The notes: generated by a model from the letters alone, not told the origin. DNA of 64,000 nt from Ectocarpus siliculosus (GCA_000310025.1 FN648572.1:47186-111185); one strand, 5' to 3'; shown: positions 1 to 12,659, counted from the stretch's first letter. Made by a program: numbers and translations.

Positions 1-9
1 CGATGATTC

Positions 10-480
10 GTGCTCATGATGCCGGATAAAGCTTTTTCGTTCGCACTACGGTGTAATCTGAAGATGCGGTCGTTGAACTTTCCCTTCATCAACACTATGA
101 CACCCCCTGCGACCCGCAAAAATTCGTTGCACAAGCTTCTTGTCATGTGGTGCACTTTGCAGATTATGCCATGTTCCCTTCCTCAACACCATTAAGCCTC
201 CTGCGACCTGCAACGATTTATTTACGAGCTTCTCGTCTTGAGTTCCAGGTAGCGGTTCTTTTGTGTACTAGTCGGCAGACGAGGTGGATTCTTGTCCCTC
301 AGCATGATGACACCGGATGGAGCTTTTCGTTCGTCCTACGATGTAGTCCGCAGATGATGTCCTCAAGTAAGGTGTCCCATCCTCAGCATTTTGACGCCTC
401 CTGCTGTCGAAAGGAATGATATCCAGTCTCCATGGGGCTGAACCTTCTCGTCCTGTGGTACAGCCGGCAGAGTATATTCT
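10..480. repeat. Degenerate tandem repeat, about 5 units
   Basis: About five diverged units of roughly 80-120 bp follow one another. Each has a 'CCTCA-CA...TGACACC/GACGCC' part followed by 'GAGCTTCTCGTC...GCAGA'. Clear anchors lie near 20, 90, 180, 296 and 380. The small open frames here are by-products of the repeat. Confidence 0.5.
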
Positions 481-859
481 TCCCTGCCTCCTGTTCCCCC
501 TTTGCAGGGCTAAATTTTCCTCCTATCATCTCTCCAGGCTCTCAAATGTTCTTGATCTCTCACTCATCTCCCCCCCACACACACATGATTTGCGTACATC
601 GACCGTTCACTTACCTGTAGCCTCTGAGGAGAGTTATTTTTCTTTCTATTGTTTTGCCTTTTCTCCGAGTTGGTTTTGCCGGGAATGCCATGCACCAGTC
701 GGCCATTTCTCGGCAATAGGTAGATTTGCTTTCTTAGGCGACCACGAGTTGGGCAAACCAGAATATAGCGGTTACAGTTGAGTTTTTCGGCGCATAAGTC
801 GTTTTTCGATGGAGAGGTGAAGAAACACTCAGTGTTAAGACGAAATTATAAGACTTGTG
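481..859. other. No gene seen
   Basis: A pyrimidine-rich stretch around 520-590 includes a short CACACA run. The frame at 416-781 has no recognisable motif and I do not call it. Confidence 0.4.
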
Positions 860-2240
860 CTCTGCTTGAACTATTTCTGACGACCATTCGCTTGGATGGC
901 TGGTATCCCGTCCGGCTTGAAGTCGATTAATTGTGAATAGCTGAAAGCTCGAAGCGCGACTGGACAGATTGTGTTGTGCACGGTCTGTACCTCTTCGATT
1001 TGTGTGTGGTTTGATTTCGTGGCACTAGGTGCCCATTCTCCGGGAACCGAACTTATTTCCGGTTACATTGGAGGGATTGAGTGTTCCCACCGCGCGAGAC
1101 TTTTTTCTGTCGACCTCCTGCTGGACACAAGTCGTTCGTGAAGACAGCACCTGATTATCTCAACGGATTTCAGGAGAAAGTCAGATGAATCTAGGAGGAG
1201 GACAATTGCAAGGTGCCGTTGTCCGCCCCGACTTCGAAAGACTACGAGACGTTCTTTCTGTTCGTACCCGAATCAAAGACCGGTCTTTCCGATTAAAATA
1301 AACATTTTCCAAAAGATGGTAGACGAGGCCAATATTGAAGTTTCTACATGAATTCATATATTGACCGCATTTGTTTCGAGTGCCGCTACTTTTCGAGCGT
1401 TGCCATTGAGGAATTTGGAATCGCTTGGTTTGTGTGAGGACGCCCAACGTGATGGTCGTTCATTATCGCCCTCGAGAGGGGCGCAGGTTCGCGAAATGAG
1501 TTTCAGCGGCGGAAAACGGTTTGTATTTTTCGGCGCAACACTCTTGTTTGACGGGGGTGAAAACAAACAATCGTCCTCACGTCGAAATTTCAAGGCTTGC
1601 GCCCGGCTTGAGTTATTTCTGGCATTCACTTGATTGGACGGCTGGATCGGCTTGACGCCGTTAAAGAGTGATCTGCTGAAACTATAAAGTGATGAGCTGA
1701 AAGCACCATTGTACATATTATGTTTTACATGGTCTGTATCTCTTCTGCGATTCGTGTGTGGTTTGCCTTCGTCGCACTACGTGCCCATTCTCCGCGAACG
1801 AATTCACGGTTATATTGGAGGGATTGGGTGTTCCCAATACGCGAGTCGTTTTCGGTCGACCTCCTGCGGGACATAGTTTCGTTCGTGGAGACAGCAACAG
1901 ACTCAACGGATTTTAAGAGAAAATCCGATGCATTTATGAAAAGGATGGCTCAACCGGGCTGTTTGCGCGCCCTCTTCATTTGAAGACGCGGAATGTTCTC
2001 ACTGTTTGTGCGTAGATCAGCGACCAATATTTCCAGATCCACATTTAAAAACAGAAAATAAATGGATAAGCTTTTCGCACTTTTCCTGTTATCGAGCGCA
2101 ACTAATTTTCGAGCGCTGCGATCGACAAAAAATACCTCGCCTGGTTTGTGTGGGGACGCCCAGCCTGGTGATAGTCGTCCACTCTCGCCGTCGGACACGG
2201 GCGCGGGTTTGCGAAACGACACCCGGTGTTGCCGCGTAGC
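860..2240. repeat. Diverged direct duplication, period about 740 bp
   Basis: Bases 860-1190 match 1600-1935 (shared blocks such as 'TGCCCATTCTCCG', 'GGAGGGATTG' and 'GTCGACCTCCTGC'). Bases 1371-1500 match 2085-2230 in the same order ('GCTTGGTTTGTGTG', 'GGACGCCCA'). Identity by eye is about 70-75%, so the duplication is old. A further weak echo near 2405-2460 suggests a third, mostly lost unit. Minus-strand frames in both units give similar peptides, but the DNA similarity alone explains that. Confidence 0.55.
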
Positions 2241-2525
2241 ATGTGGAGTACCAGACCAACGGTGAATGATGCAGTACCAGTCGATCATTAGCGCACGGAA
2301 ACGTCCTGCCGGCGCCGGTGAAGTAACGTTTGTCGGGAGGGATGTTGAAATTTTGAAACGCGATTGATTAAAGAGGCGTGAAACACACAGATAAACGAAA
2401 ATAGCATTTGAGTCATGGCAACGAGCGCGAAACCTCTCCTGGTTTGATGTATGTGTAGGAATGAGTAGTAGGAATTGTCCGTGGAGGAAATTTGGTCAAA
2501 TGCTAGGAAGGACCCGATAGTGACG

Positions 2526-2810
2526 TTTACCAGAATCGGTACACCTTCGCGTATAGCCTCGGAAGGACGCTGGTTGGAATCTCCTTGGGTGCACATTTTT
2601 CTCCTGACTCGGATATTTGTCCGTTGATGTCAGTCCCGAGAGCAGTCAATCCAACAAAGAACTTTGTGACACCTCCATCGAATTACCCGTCCTGGCCCCA
2701 CTGGGTTCCCAGTTGATTAAGGGTATAGTCTGCGGGTGAAGAGTGTTGAAGGAGACGCAATTCGCAGGGTATCCGTCTATTGAGTTTTACCAGAATCGGT
2801 ACACCTTCGC
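2526..2810. repeat. Short exact direct repeat
   Basis: An exact 25-bp word occurs at 2526-2550 and again at 2786-2810, 260 bp apart. No coding sequence is visible between them. Confidence 0.6.
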
Positions 2811-2827
2811 ATGAACCTATAATAATA

Positions 2828-3075
2828 CCAGGGCTACGAAAGGCCCCGCCGCCCCCAATTGGCGGGGGGGGGGCACGATGGGAAGATTATTGTAGACACA
2901 AGGAGATGAGACCGAAAGAGCGAGGTAGATATAGATGATGGATCTCGGTAAATCCATAATGAGGGGGGGCTTGCGGAAGGGCGACTCTACAGCGCGATGA
3001 TTGGAAGAGCCTGATACGAAGGTAAAAGACGGTTGCGGTTGGCGGTCCGCGGCTCTTTAAGAAGGACGAATACCA
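2828..3075 (-). mobile_element. Helitron-like 3' terminus (CTGG variant) and body fragment
   Basis: Read on the minus strand, the sequence ends in a GC-rich hairpin, a spacer of about 11 nt, CTGG (2831-2828) and then a T (2827). Helitrons are known to end in a hairpin followed by CTRR and to insert between A and T. The same arrangement recurs at 25402, 28867 and 52458. Body sequence 2955-3075 recurs at 14083-14215. No Rep or helicase coding is present, so this would be a non-autonomous copy. The right-hand (5') end is not delimited. Confidence 0.45.
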
Positions 3076-3089
3076 ATACGAATAAACTG

Positions 3090-3390
3090 TAATTCATTGT
3101 GCACGGAAGAATCCGGAACATCTCCCAGATCTACGGATGTCTTTGGGTTGTTGTTGTTGTGCCGCCGTGAAGGCGTGTTGGCTCGGATGTCTTGGTTCGG
3201 TTTTCTGGGGTCCCCCAAAGAGAAAGGCCTCACGGAATTGTAATTCATTGTGCACGGAAGAATTCGGAACATCTCCCAGATCTACGGATGTCTTTGGGTT
3301 GTTGTTGTTGTGCCGCCGTGAAGGCGTGTTGGCTCGGATGTCTTGGTTCGGTTTTCTGGGGTCCCCCAAAGAGAAAAGCCTCACGGAATT
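3090..3390. repeat. Tandem duplication of a 151-bp unit
   Basis: Bases 3090-3240 and 3241-3390 are adjacent direct copies with only about two or three substitutions (for example atccgg/attcgg and gaaaggc/gaaaagc). This is a recent tandem duplication. It contains a short GTTGTT run. Open frames on both strands simply repeat. Confidence 0.9.
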
Positions 3391-4700
3391 CTATTTCTGC
3401 TGCCTCGCTGCTCCTGCAGCGAGAGTTTGATAGACGCGTGTCCACTGGACCCAAGGGTCATGTTGTGAAGAAGACACAGTGTGTAACATGCAGCCCACTT
3501 AGGAGGGCCACGCGGCAAGAGAAGGGCAGCAGCTGGCTACATCGAAGTTCAGACGATAGCTAGCATTCGTGTCGTAGCTTTTCTCACTGAGCTGAGGGAC
3601 GAGGGTGGGATGAAGATGGAGCACTCTTGGCCGGAGCGCCCCGCCGCGTAGTAGACCACTACTACTCCGGAACCCGACACCCCGCGGTATGTGTGCTTTC
3701 GTATCAAATCCCATCATGGGTTGGCAAAAACTCATCTCATGACAGCAGTATTGTCGCCGTGTCAACTCGTGAGCGGTGCAACTCCGACGTACCGTATGTG
3801 CTAATTCGGAGGTATGCATATGCCGCCACATGAGATCACACAACATACGTCTTCGCCCATCGTTTATTCGACGATCTGCTGTGTGGTGGTATTTGTACTT
3901 GGATTGTGCGGGATCTACTTCTCGTCTGCCCCGCCACCGCGCGGTTTCTGCAACCGTACCACAGGAAACAAGCAGCAATCGAACTCTAGTATATGTGTTC
4001 TACATACACTCATCGTGAGGCCTTTTGTACGGGAGTGCGTGTACTGTAGCGGGCTATGCGTAATCTAGCCTCAGATGCTCCTCAACCGAACGCACGCTAT
4101 GTGATAGAACGCCCGCTTGGCAACGTTGGTTTGGGGAGACTGTCTCGAGACAGCAGGCACACATTGTTATACGGAACGTGACACAATGTAACACATCCCC
4201 TGGGCCGTTTGCTCTACGAAAGCCGTGTACACACATTCGTGCACACCAACACAAGTCATAGAACGCTTCGAGACAGCAACCGTCTGCCCGAAAACGTACA
4301 CAGACATGCACATACATGCACACATACGTGGATATATGCGCTCGTTGTTAAACGATGTATACGTGCGCTGCGTGTAGGACGTTCTGCAACATGCTTCACT
4401 CACACGGAGATACGGAACAACGTACTTCGAAGGGCTTCATGTACAGGCACGTATGTGCTCGAACGCCTATCATTTTTCCATACAATAGGCGCTCGTACAG
4501 CGGTGCCGTATAACGTATATGCATGCGCACATGCTCTCGAACCTGAAATGTCGACGTCGTTTGTATGGAAACGTGTGCATACTGCATGCACGTACAGGTT
4601 CGCGTGCGCGACACTGTGCAGCGTCCCGAAAAGCTTCAGTCGTCTACTCGGACACTTCGCAGAAGGCTCCTGCACTATCTTTGCCTTAACGGGATGCTAC
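3391..4700. other. No gene seen; alternating purine-pyrimidine tracts
   Basis: From about 4000 to 4640 the sequence is rich in ACGT-type alternation (ACGTACA, GCATGCGCAC, TGTACGT). A perfect 14-bp palindrome lies at 4140-4153. The 173-aa frame at 4209-4730 is compositionally driven and lacks a domain. Confidence 0.4.
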
Positions 4701-5925
4701 AGTAGTGTACGTACGGTGCCCTTTTACTGAACGTGTCCCGGGTGCAATGAAGGCGCTTAGTTTTGGCTACCGTCGTACTCTGAAGTAGGTTAGCCTGAAC
4801 CCGAGCAAACAAAATAATTTGTAGTCGCTTGTACGGTGGTCTGCTACTGATTGTGAGGCTGGCTTCGGCCACCGTCTCACTTTCAGTACATTGGGCGGAT
4901 CCGGAGCGCAAAACAATGAACGTCGCTGTCATTGAGTGTGTGGCTGATTTCGGCCACCGCCGCAATCTAGGTTGGTCGGATCCGGAGTGCAAATAAATAC
5001 TGCTTGACATGGTGAGTTGCTTGTACGGTGCCCTGTTGCTGAGCCTGCGTCTAGCGTTTGCTACCGTCGCACCTTCAGTGCGTTGGTCTGGTCCGGAGCG
5101 CAGTTGTTGAGACGTCGCTTGTACGATGCCCTATTACTGAGCGTACGGCTGGCTACGGCCACCGCCACACTCTCGGTAGGTAGTCGGATCCGGAGTGCAA
5201 AATACACTGAAATTATACTTGAAGTACTTACTTGTACGGTGCCCTGCTACTGGGGGTGCGCCTGGTTTCGGCCACCGCCAAACCCTCCGTAGGTAGTCGG
5301 ATCTGGAGTGTAAACAATACTCAAATAACACTTGAAGTGTCGCTTGTACTGTGACCTGTTACTGATCGTGCCCCTAGCGTTAGCTGCCACCCGCTGTCGG
5401 TAAGTTTATCGGATCCAGACCGCAAATAAAACAATCATAGTCGCTTGTACGGTGCCCTGTTACTGAGCGCGAGGCTGGCTTCGGCCATCGTCGCACTCTC
5501 AGTAGGTTAGTCGGATCCGAAGCGAAAATATAGCAACAGTCACTCACGGTGCCCTGCTACTGAGCGTGCGTCTTGTTTCGGCCACTGCCACACCGTCGGT
5601 AGGTAGGCTGGCTTCGGCCACAGCCGCACTTATGCCACCGTCGCACTCTTAATAGATAGTCGAATCTGGAGTGGAAGAAATGTCGCTCGAACGGTGACCT
5701 GTTAATGAGCTCATGGCTGTTTACCACCACTGTCAAACGCTCGATAAACTAGCTGGATCCGGAGTGTGATAACGATCCTTACCCTAACCCTAACCCTAAC
5801 CTTTTCGGCTAGCTTCGGCCATCGCCACAAACTCAGTAGGTTAACCGATCCGGAGCGCAAGAATAGTTGCTTGTACGGTGCCGTGGCTACTGATGATCGA
5901 GCCCGGCTTCGGCCACGGGGTGGTA
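4700..5925. repeat. Satellite-like tandem array, about 11 units of ~105 bp
   Basis: The unit reads roughly 'GTCGCTTGTACGGTGCCCTG', then 'TACTGAGCGTG..GCTGGCT', 'TCGGCCACCG' and 'TAGTCGGATCCGGAGCGCAAA'. Copies start near 4712, 4830, 4920, 5023, 5122, 5233, 5346, 5448, 5547, 5690 and 5872. Units vary in length (about 90-185 bp) and sequence, so the array is old or evolving. One unit carries an internal duplication (about 5600-5640) and another contains a telomere-like tract. Confidence 0.8.
5777..5802. repeat. Interstitial telomere-like tract
   Basis: Three perfect CCCTAA hexamers plus partial ones (CCTTA at the left, CC at the right) sit inside a satellite unit. TTAGGG is the telomere repeat of many eukaryotes, including animals, fungi and brown algae. 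Its position in the array hints at subtelomeric origin or break repair with telomere sequence. Confidence 0.7.
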
Positions 5926-7400
5926 GTTGTTCTTCCGTCCGCCTCGGGAAAAGCGCAATGGACGTACCGAACATAACGTAGGATGCGATAGAAAGAGAAA
6001 ACACGAGGTGGTTCCACACCGATGCCACCCATGCATGTCGGCGAACACCGTCAACGAGCACATGTTCTGTGGGCTGAAAAAACAGCACCCTACATAACCT
6101 TTCTGCATCGCTACCCACATGCCTCCCCCCCGCATCTGTACCAGGATATCTCGTTTGGGCTTTTCTGTTTCTCTTATTGTGTCGGGGGGGGGGGGGGACC
6201 ACATCATCGGCATCATGAATTGGTCTGAACATTTATATACTCTTGCGCGAACAGACGTTTTTGCCCTCTCTACACAAATATCCGTGTCCGTCTCCATAAG
6301 TTCTAGGGAGATTTCAACAGGTTGCGTTTACGCTGTCTCTGTTCCCTATGTGTCCCTTACTACGCTCATACAAAACGGTTGTGTCCGTATCGATGATAGC
6401 GCCAACGTACGTCACACACACACTGCTCGTCTTCCGTGCGGACAGTTTGTAGAATGTGGAGGAAGTTGCTGAAATCATATGGAAGGACAATGGAGATTGC
6501 GTCCGGATTGTCGTGTGAAACTTTATGGCACGTGCTAGAAAGCTCGAGGCTTGTGATGATGAACTGCGCCCTACAGTAGTTCCGTGAAAATATCCCGACG
6601 ACCATGAACCTGTACACAGGGTTCCGATAGTCCACGTCCTAAACTCCCGTTTGACGGTCCACGTCCTAAAAGGGTAGTTTAGTCGTCGAACAGACAAAAT
6701 ATAATGGCGTTTTATTGGCGGAACAGTTTCGGATTGTAGCTTCAATAATTGTTCGGAAATCTGGGGTCACGAGGGGAAGAAATTCGAACCCCCTTCCCTG
6801 TCGTTCCTTTGAAAAGAGAGCGCGAAGTGGTGTAGCATGCCGAGTAACGAGCGGAAGCTACAGAGCGCGCGAAGAGAAGGAAGGACAGCAGTGGCCGCGC
6901 AACGTAGGAAGTGGCAGTATAGCAAAAATGGCAACGAAGGACGGGGCAAGCAGCACTGGAATAGAGCGCTGCGCCAAAGCAGGCCCTTTCCCGACAAGAG
7001 GTGCGAGGGCCTCTTCTCTTGTTAGACAGCAGTAATGTTCATGAGGAGGAAGGAGGAGTGCCTTCCAAAATGACTTGCGCGTCGTCACCTGCTACTGACC
7101 TTCCCGCGTGCACTCATGCTACTCACGTAAAGCCTCTGATCCTTTCCGATCGACTCGACATATACACAGAGTACTCTCGGGGTGGTTGAGGTTACTGCCG
7201 TAGAAAGAAAAACGCCGAAAAACAAATGTCAAGATGCATCTCGTTCCAACTCGCCGGCGAATGGCAATAGCTGGTATCGCCCTAGACGTGCTCAGTATTG
7301 CGTCCTTCAACTTCCAGAGATTGCCTCTGAAACAGCGACAGCAGTCACAGCACAGTGCCGAGGCGCGGAAACACGGAAACGGAAAAAAAGACTAACAAAA
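5926..7400. other. No gene seen
   Basis: A G homopolymer lies at about 6183-6197. Open frames up to 143 aa exist on both strands but none shows a domain, signal or conserved copy elsewhere in the window. Confidence 0.4.
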
Positions 7401-7735
7401 GCGTCGCTAAATATTACAGCAGGGGAGCGTGTTATCATGCGTATGCGCGCGTGCCGTTTCCTGCTGACAGCAGATATCTTCTGCGTATTCAACACGGGCA
7501 CACTGCATGCGGTTTGCGTCTGTGCTTGTATGTTATGTGCGATATCTGTCCTCCAACATATTCTGCGCACGCGGGGCTACATAATGAATGGTGCCGTGGA
7601 GGAAAGATAAAACCAAAGCGCCGCTAACGTACGGCAGGGGGGGCGTGTTATCATGCGTATGATTCTGCGCGCTTGCCATGTCCTACGGACAGATGTCTTC
7701 TGCGCCTTCAACACTGGGCCACAGCAGGTTACTTT
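7400..7735. repeat. Diverged tandem duplication, period about 200 bp
   Basis: Two units, about 7400-7510 and 7612-7735, share 'GCGTGTTATCATGCGTATG', 'CTTCTGCG' and 'TTCAACAC'. They are separated by unrelated sequence. Confidence 0.6.
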
Positions 7736-7954
7736 CTCCTTATCGTGACGCCGTACAGCGCGGAACGCGCCGAATTGCGGCTGCACCCGTTCTGTAGGCG
7801 AGCGCAGTCATTGAACAAAACAAAAAAAATCCGTAGGTGCACTATGTAGTGCCGAAGGGGGAGAAGACAGGAGAAATGCCTCCAAGTACCGTAGGATGCG
7901 GGTCTTGGCACACTGTGCAATCGTTTTTTTTTATGTTTTCATTTTCGTTTTTTT

Positions 7955-8165
7955 TATCGCACAGGGGTGCCAAGACACCGATACGTGCCATGTACCTGAT
8001 ACCGGTGCGGGACATAAATTAAATGTTTGGTTCTGAAAATACAACGCACACCCCCGTGCCATGACTCCGATCCGTGCGATTCTGAACAAGTACAAAGCGG
8101 CGAGTGGGGTGCTTTGAACGCGCAACCCCGTACCAAGACTCCGATGTGTGCGACCCTGAACATAT
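7955..8165. repeat. Short tandem repeat, period about 80 bp
   Basis: The motif 'GTGCCAAGACTCCGAT' followed by 'GTGCGA' and 'CTGAACA' occurs about three times (near 7966, 8055 and 8132). Weaker echoes lie near 8765 and 39510. No gene is visible between here and 8880. Confidence 0.5.
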
Positions 8166-8884
8166 CACAGCAGACATACACCAGCACTCCGTGTGCGTGT
8201 GTACGTATTGCAGCATCAGGACCATAACATAACGAAGACAGACAGACACACCAGCACCCGAAAACACAGAACACATGCCGCGAAATAGAATCCAAGGCGG
8301 CAAGGCGGCGAGGCGGCGAAATACCTTGAAATTTCGCAACACAGAGGTCTGTGTTCACGCTCACCACACACAAGCAACACGTTGCCTACGATGTCAGAGG
8401 GTGCAAGCCCGGAGTCTGCATTTTTCGTAGTACCGTAGTTGGTTGTGGTCGTTTGGTCTCGTGTGGTTTGTACGCATTAATATTTGGTTGATTGAGTAGA
8501 AACCGTTTGCCGATTCCGACAATGATGACACTGATCTGTTGCACAACATCACTTGCACATGAGCAACGTTACGATGCCAAAGTACAGCAGTGGAGTCCCT
8601 GCTACAAGCTATGCACCTTGGTACAGTAGTGGCCTGCGACAGAGCTGTGGATACCATGGCATCACCCAGCCTCGCCCAAGGTATCGGGGTCCTGTGCGAA
8701 GTGAACGATACCTGTACGATAATCAATTAAATCCCTTGGAACCCGATTTGTTTCCGCACCCGCTGTGCCAAGATCCCGGCCTGTGCGATGTAGCCGATCA
8801 GTGCAAGACCCGCATCCTTACGGTAGGTTACCTGCACATTGCGTCCGTTCTGCCGTATGAGATGTGCGGGTATTTGTCGTCAAA

Positions 8885-10030
8885 TCGTTCAGCACACGAA
8901 GCGCCATTGTGTGGCTGCATCGGTGATGTAGGCGAACGACCTTCACCAGATCACCAATCCAAAAATAGGCTGATTGAACGTTTACACATCCCGTTTGTCG
9001 TGTGACGCCGAGCCTCAACACGCGAAGCGCCAAAGAGTGGCTGCACCTGTGTCGTAGGCGAAGCGCTCATCACACGAAGCGCCAAAGCGTGGCTGCATCG
9101 GTGCTGTAGGCACACGGCTCTCACCGAAACACATGCAGAGAAGGGTGGTCGAACGTTTACATATTCCCGTTTATCGTGACGCCGAGTCTCAGCACACGAA
9201 GCGCCAAAGAGTGGCTGCATCTGTGTCGTTAGTGACCGGCATTCACCAAATCAAACATGTTAAGTAGGCCGGTCGAGCATTTCACCTCAACTCGCCGCTC
9301 CATCGCGACACTGCGTCTCAACACACGATGCGCCATAGTGTGACTGCATCCACGTCGTAGGCATCGTGACAAAGGGTCTCAACACGCGAAGCGTCACAGT
9401 ATGGCTGCATCCATGCTGTAGGCGACCGGCATTAGCAGGACGTACCACGCATCATGCCAAGCGCCATAGTGCGGCGGCATCCGTGCTGCGTGCGACCGGC
9501 ATTCACTGGATCAAATCTTAAGTAGGCCGGCAGAACAATTCGACATGCTACTGGTTCGCGCCGCGTCCCAACACACGAAGCGCCAAAGCGTGGCTGCATC
9601 CGCGTTGGGGACAAAGCGTCCAGTACGCAACAAGAGAAGCGCCATAGTGTGGCTGCATCCATGTTGTAGGCAAAGCGCGCGTTGCGCGTAGCACGCAACG
9701 CGCGAAGCGCCAAAGCATGGCTGCATCCGTGTCGTGAGCGAAGCGCACAGCACGCGAAAGCACCATAATGTGGCCGCGTCCGAGCTGTAGGTGAACGGCA
9801 TTCATCGAATCAACAATCAACGTAGGCTGAAAGGAAAAAAAAAACTCACATGCCGTTGGTTATCGTGACGCTCCACAACGTGGCTAATGCAGAACGGCTA
9901 TCGCATATAGTCACGGAACAATGAAGCCCATCGAATCAAATCCAAAGTAGGCTGATCGAAAATCTCACAGGGGCATTTGTTTATCGTGACGCGCCGTAGC
10001 GTGGCTGCCTCCGTGCCAAAGCAACACGGC
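8885..10030. repeat. Tandem array, about 12 units of 60-115 bp
   Basis: The core reads 'ACACGAAGCGCCA', 'AGTGTGGCTGCATCC' and 'TGTCGTAGGCGA'. It recurs near 8895, 9017, 9075, 9197, 9320, 9375, 9455, 9577, 9640, 9700 and 9750, with weaker copies to 10000. Longer units carry an insert with 'ATCAAA...AGTAGGC', suggesting a higher-order pattern of short and long units. Minus-strand frames of about 90 aa only reflect the repeat. Confidence 0.75.
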
Positions 10031-12180
10031 TATCGCCTCTAATCACGAAACCATGAGGTTTTCTTCAGGCCAGACAAAAAAAAAAAAACACTCTTTACCG
10101 CGTTGATCAGTCGGGGCGCACCAGTAACCAAAAGCTTTGAAAAGGGCCGTCCACCACTTTCTGTGGTAGCGGTAGAGACATGCGCTTTGGACTACACCTT
10201 TGCAAGTTAACAAAACATAGTTTTTGTGACACTCTACGTTCCGAAGAGGCCCATGTATGTCGGCAGCGGTGCGTACACGTACAGAGGGGGTTCCGCTGTA
10301 GTGCGGGCATGGGCCAAGCGAAAACACCGGCACTGTAGCAGGCGCCCGCACTTTATGATTTCGGGCCTGACTAGTGCGGCAAGACTCACAAGTCAGGGTC
10401 CTCAGTACCGTCAATAGTGCGGGAAGGCGTACTATTCGCGATATCATCAGTTGCATTGTCTTGAACGAAAAATACATTGGATTGAAGTATCAGGAGAAGG
10501 CCGCGCATTGCATCGAGACTACCAAGTATCTGCGGTTTTTGCGAAGAGCTGGACTTTTCTGGCGCTTGCCGCGCGCCATAATGATGAGCAAATCTACCGC
10601 CTTATACCTGATGCAGGCCGGAACGAGGATGGGCGCAACAAACCCTCGGTTGTCTGATACTACTGAAGGTCGAGTGCTATCAACGACAATCACACAGATT
10701 ATACCTACACTTCAGTCCGCCGTCCCTACATGATCATGGTAGATTTTCGGGTCATTGGCGATTTGTGCCGCCACTGAACGGGAAGCGACTTAACTTCTTG
10801 TTGATCGTATTCGACCGAAATATTTTGAAGAGAGCATCGACGCATTGCACATACATACGTAGGCGGTGACAACGAGAGCAGAAAATGATCAACAGTGTGT
10901 GCAGTCGAAGACAAACGTATGCTTTCGTCCGACTGGCAGTGTGCATGCGAGATATTACATGGAGAGGGCCTGGTGAAGGCCTGGTGGGAGGTAGGTGTAA
11001 TACGTTGGAATACTCAATGTCAGTCATACGTATTGGTACTGCTGTATACACAGCACGTAGGTATGCATCTGAGAAGTATTACCGGAATAATCCTCGGTAG
11101 GGTATACACACATACGAGACACATGTTGAACCATAGGAGTATGGTACATCGGACCATTGTCCAGTAGGATATTCTTGGACTGGTTCTATAGGTCGGATTA
11201 ACCGACTGTTACCGTGACCGGTACGTTGCAATAGTCCGTATGTGTGCATCTTTCCGTGATAGATTGGAGGCTCGCCCCCTGTGGTGCTCGCCACTCTCCT
11301 TCCTTTCTCTCTTCTTCCAGGGCCCTTGGCCTCTTCCAAGTCCTTCGGGACTCTTGCGAGTCCCAGGACTCCTCTTCTCTTCGTTACGTTTCGGCCACAT
11401 AAGCTCCAATCAATTCAAACCATCAATCTGGTCTACAACACAAGCATACTTTACAGTCACTCTGTGAGCCTCTGCACACTGTTATATTACACGGTGCCAC
11501 ATCCAGGGATACACCTATCACAAGGTTACATCCCAACAGGTTAGAGCCTCGAGCTCTACATCCAACATGATAGTGCCCAGTCATCCATGATATCGATCGA
11601 TAAATATGCAAGAGAGAGAGAGAGAAGAGACATTGTGTGCGGCGTGGTGAAGAAGAGTGGCATATACCTATAAAACAATGCATTATGTGAATGATGTGAA
11701 AGACACATAATGCACGACTGAGACCACCCGCGGCAGCGAGGGTAAGACTGTGCGAACGAAACATCGGTTGGATAAAAATATGCCGTTTCTACGAGGGTCC
11801 CCAACATTTGCCCCAAGGCGCGAATGCGTGATTTCTGCATTTGCACGGACGAGACAGAAAAATCAACCCACGGAAGAAATCAACGTTGTCTCGCAATAAT
11901 TTTTATGTCCGAGCGGCACACGAGGGACGCGCAATAGTCGCTCCTCGTGGCGAAAAGGCTGTCCACGAGCTCCGGGAAAATTCCGCACCCCTCACCAGAA
12001 GAAAACTGTATGAAGGGGAAGCCGGCCTCTCCGGAATGCATCACCTTTCGGACCTCCCACCCCTGTAGGCAAGATCGGTGCATGCGCCTTGGAATAAAAC
12101 CATTTACAGTGTCTTTTCAAACAAAAGACGCATCTCGAGCAGCAGGGTATATGTAGTACACGTTTACAAACACAGAAATA
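10031..12180. other. No gene seen
   Basis: A poly-A tract lies at 10077-10088 and a small GA microsatellite at about 11608-11626. Frames up to 144 aa on both strands have no recognisable motif. Confidence 0.4.
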
Positions 12181-12250
12181 ATTGTTCCTCTGCTGTGGCT
12201 CAGTAGTCTCCTGTTCGCAAGGGGCTGATGCAAAGAGAACATCTGGAAAT

Positions 12251-12655
12251 ATGTCCACGCCTTGTTACCCGAAAACATCCGAGCAGTGCCATGAAACTAC
12301 TCGCAGCCCCGACAGACCAACAAGTGCCACGGGCGCAGTAACGTTGCGCCTTTCAATTCACGCAGGCGTGGACAACGAAGAAAGTAAGAGCATGAAAAGC
12401 TGTAGCGACGTTACGTCTGACTCATTGCCATGCTGGACATTCTGCCACAGAGATGGGAGCGTGCAGAAATTCTACTTGCAGATACACGTGTGCCCTATCC
12501 CCGACTACGCTGAAGACAACAGCGAGTGTTCCCGTTACCCCGTCCTGACGTTCGTACGCTTCCCCGTCACCGGTTCGCTGTTGACAAAACCGATTGTGAT
12601 TAGATGTCGGCACGAATCTCCACGCGGTGGCGGAGCGGCAGGGCCGCGGCTAGGC
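12251..12655 (+). CDS. Possible coding exon, unrecognised
   Basis: From an ATG at 12251 a frame of about 135 residues reads with protein-like composition. It has mixed charged, hydrophobic and cysteine residues, and stretches such as 'FYLQIHVCPIPDY' and 'YPVLTFVRFPVTG'. After about 12655 it passes into Gly/Arg-rich low complexity. A plausible continuation appears in another frame ('GLTMYEESFRTTSSESDG', about 12672 on), which would need a frameshift or an intron near the G-rich tract. I recognise no family. It could equally be a chance open frame; no second copy in the window supports it. Confidence 0.2.
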
Positions 12656-12659
12656 AAGG

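Noticed and set aside
4140-4153. Perfect 14-bp palindrome
   Set aside because: It is single and short, with no repeat partner or nearby gene, so no function can be argued.
8885-10030. Possible CRISPR-like array
   Set aside because: Units are degenerate, spacer lengths vary and the setting is eukaryotic. It is an ordinary tandem repeat.
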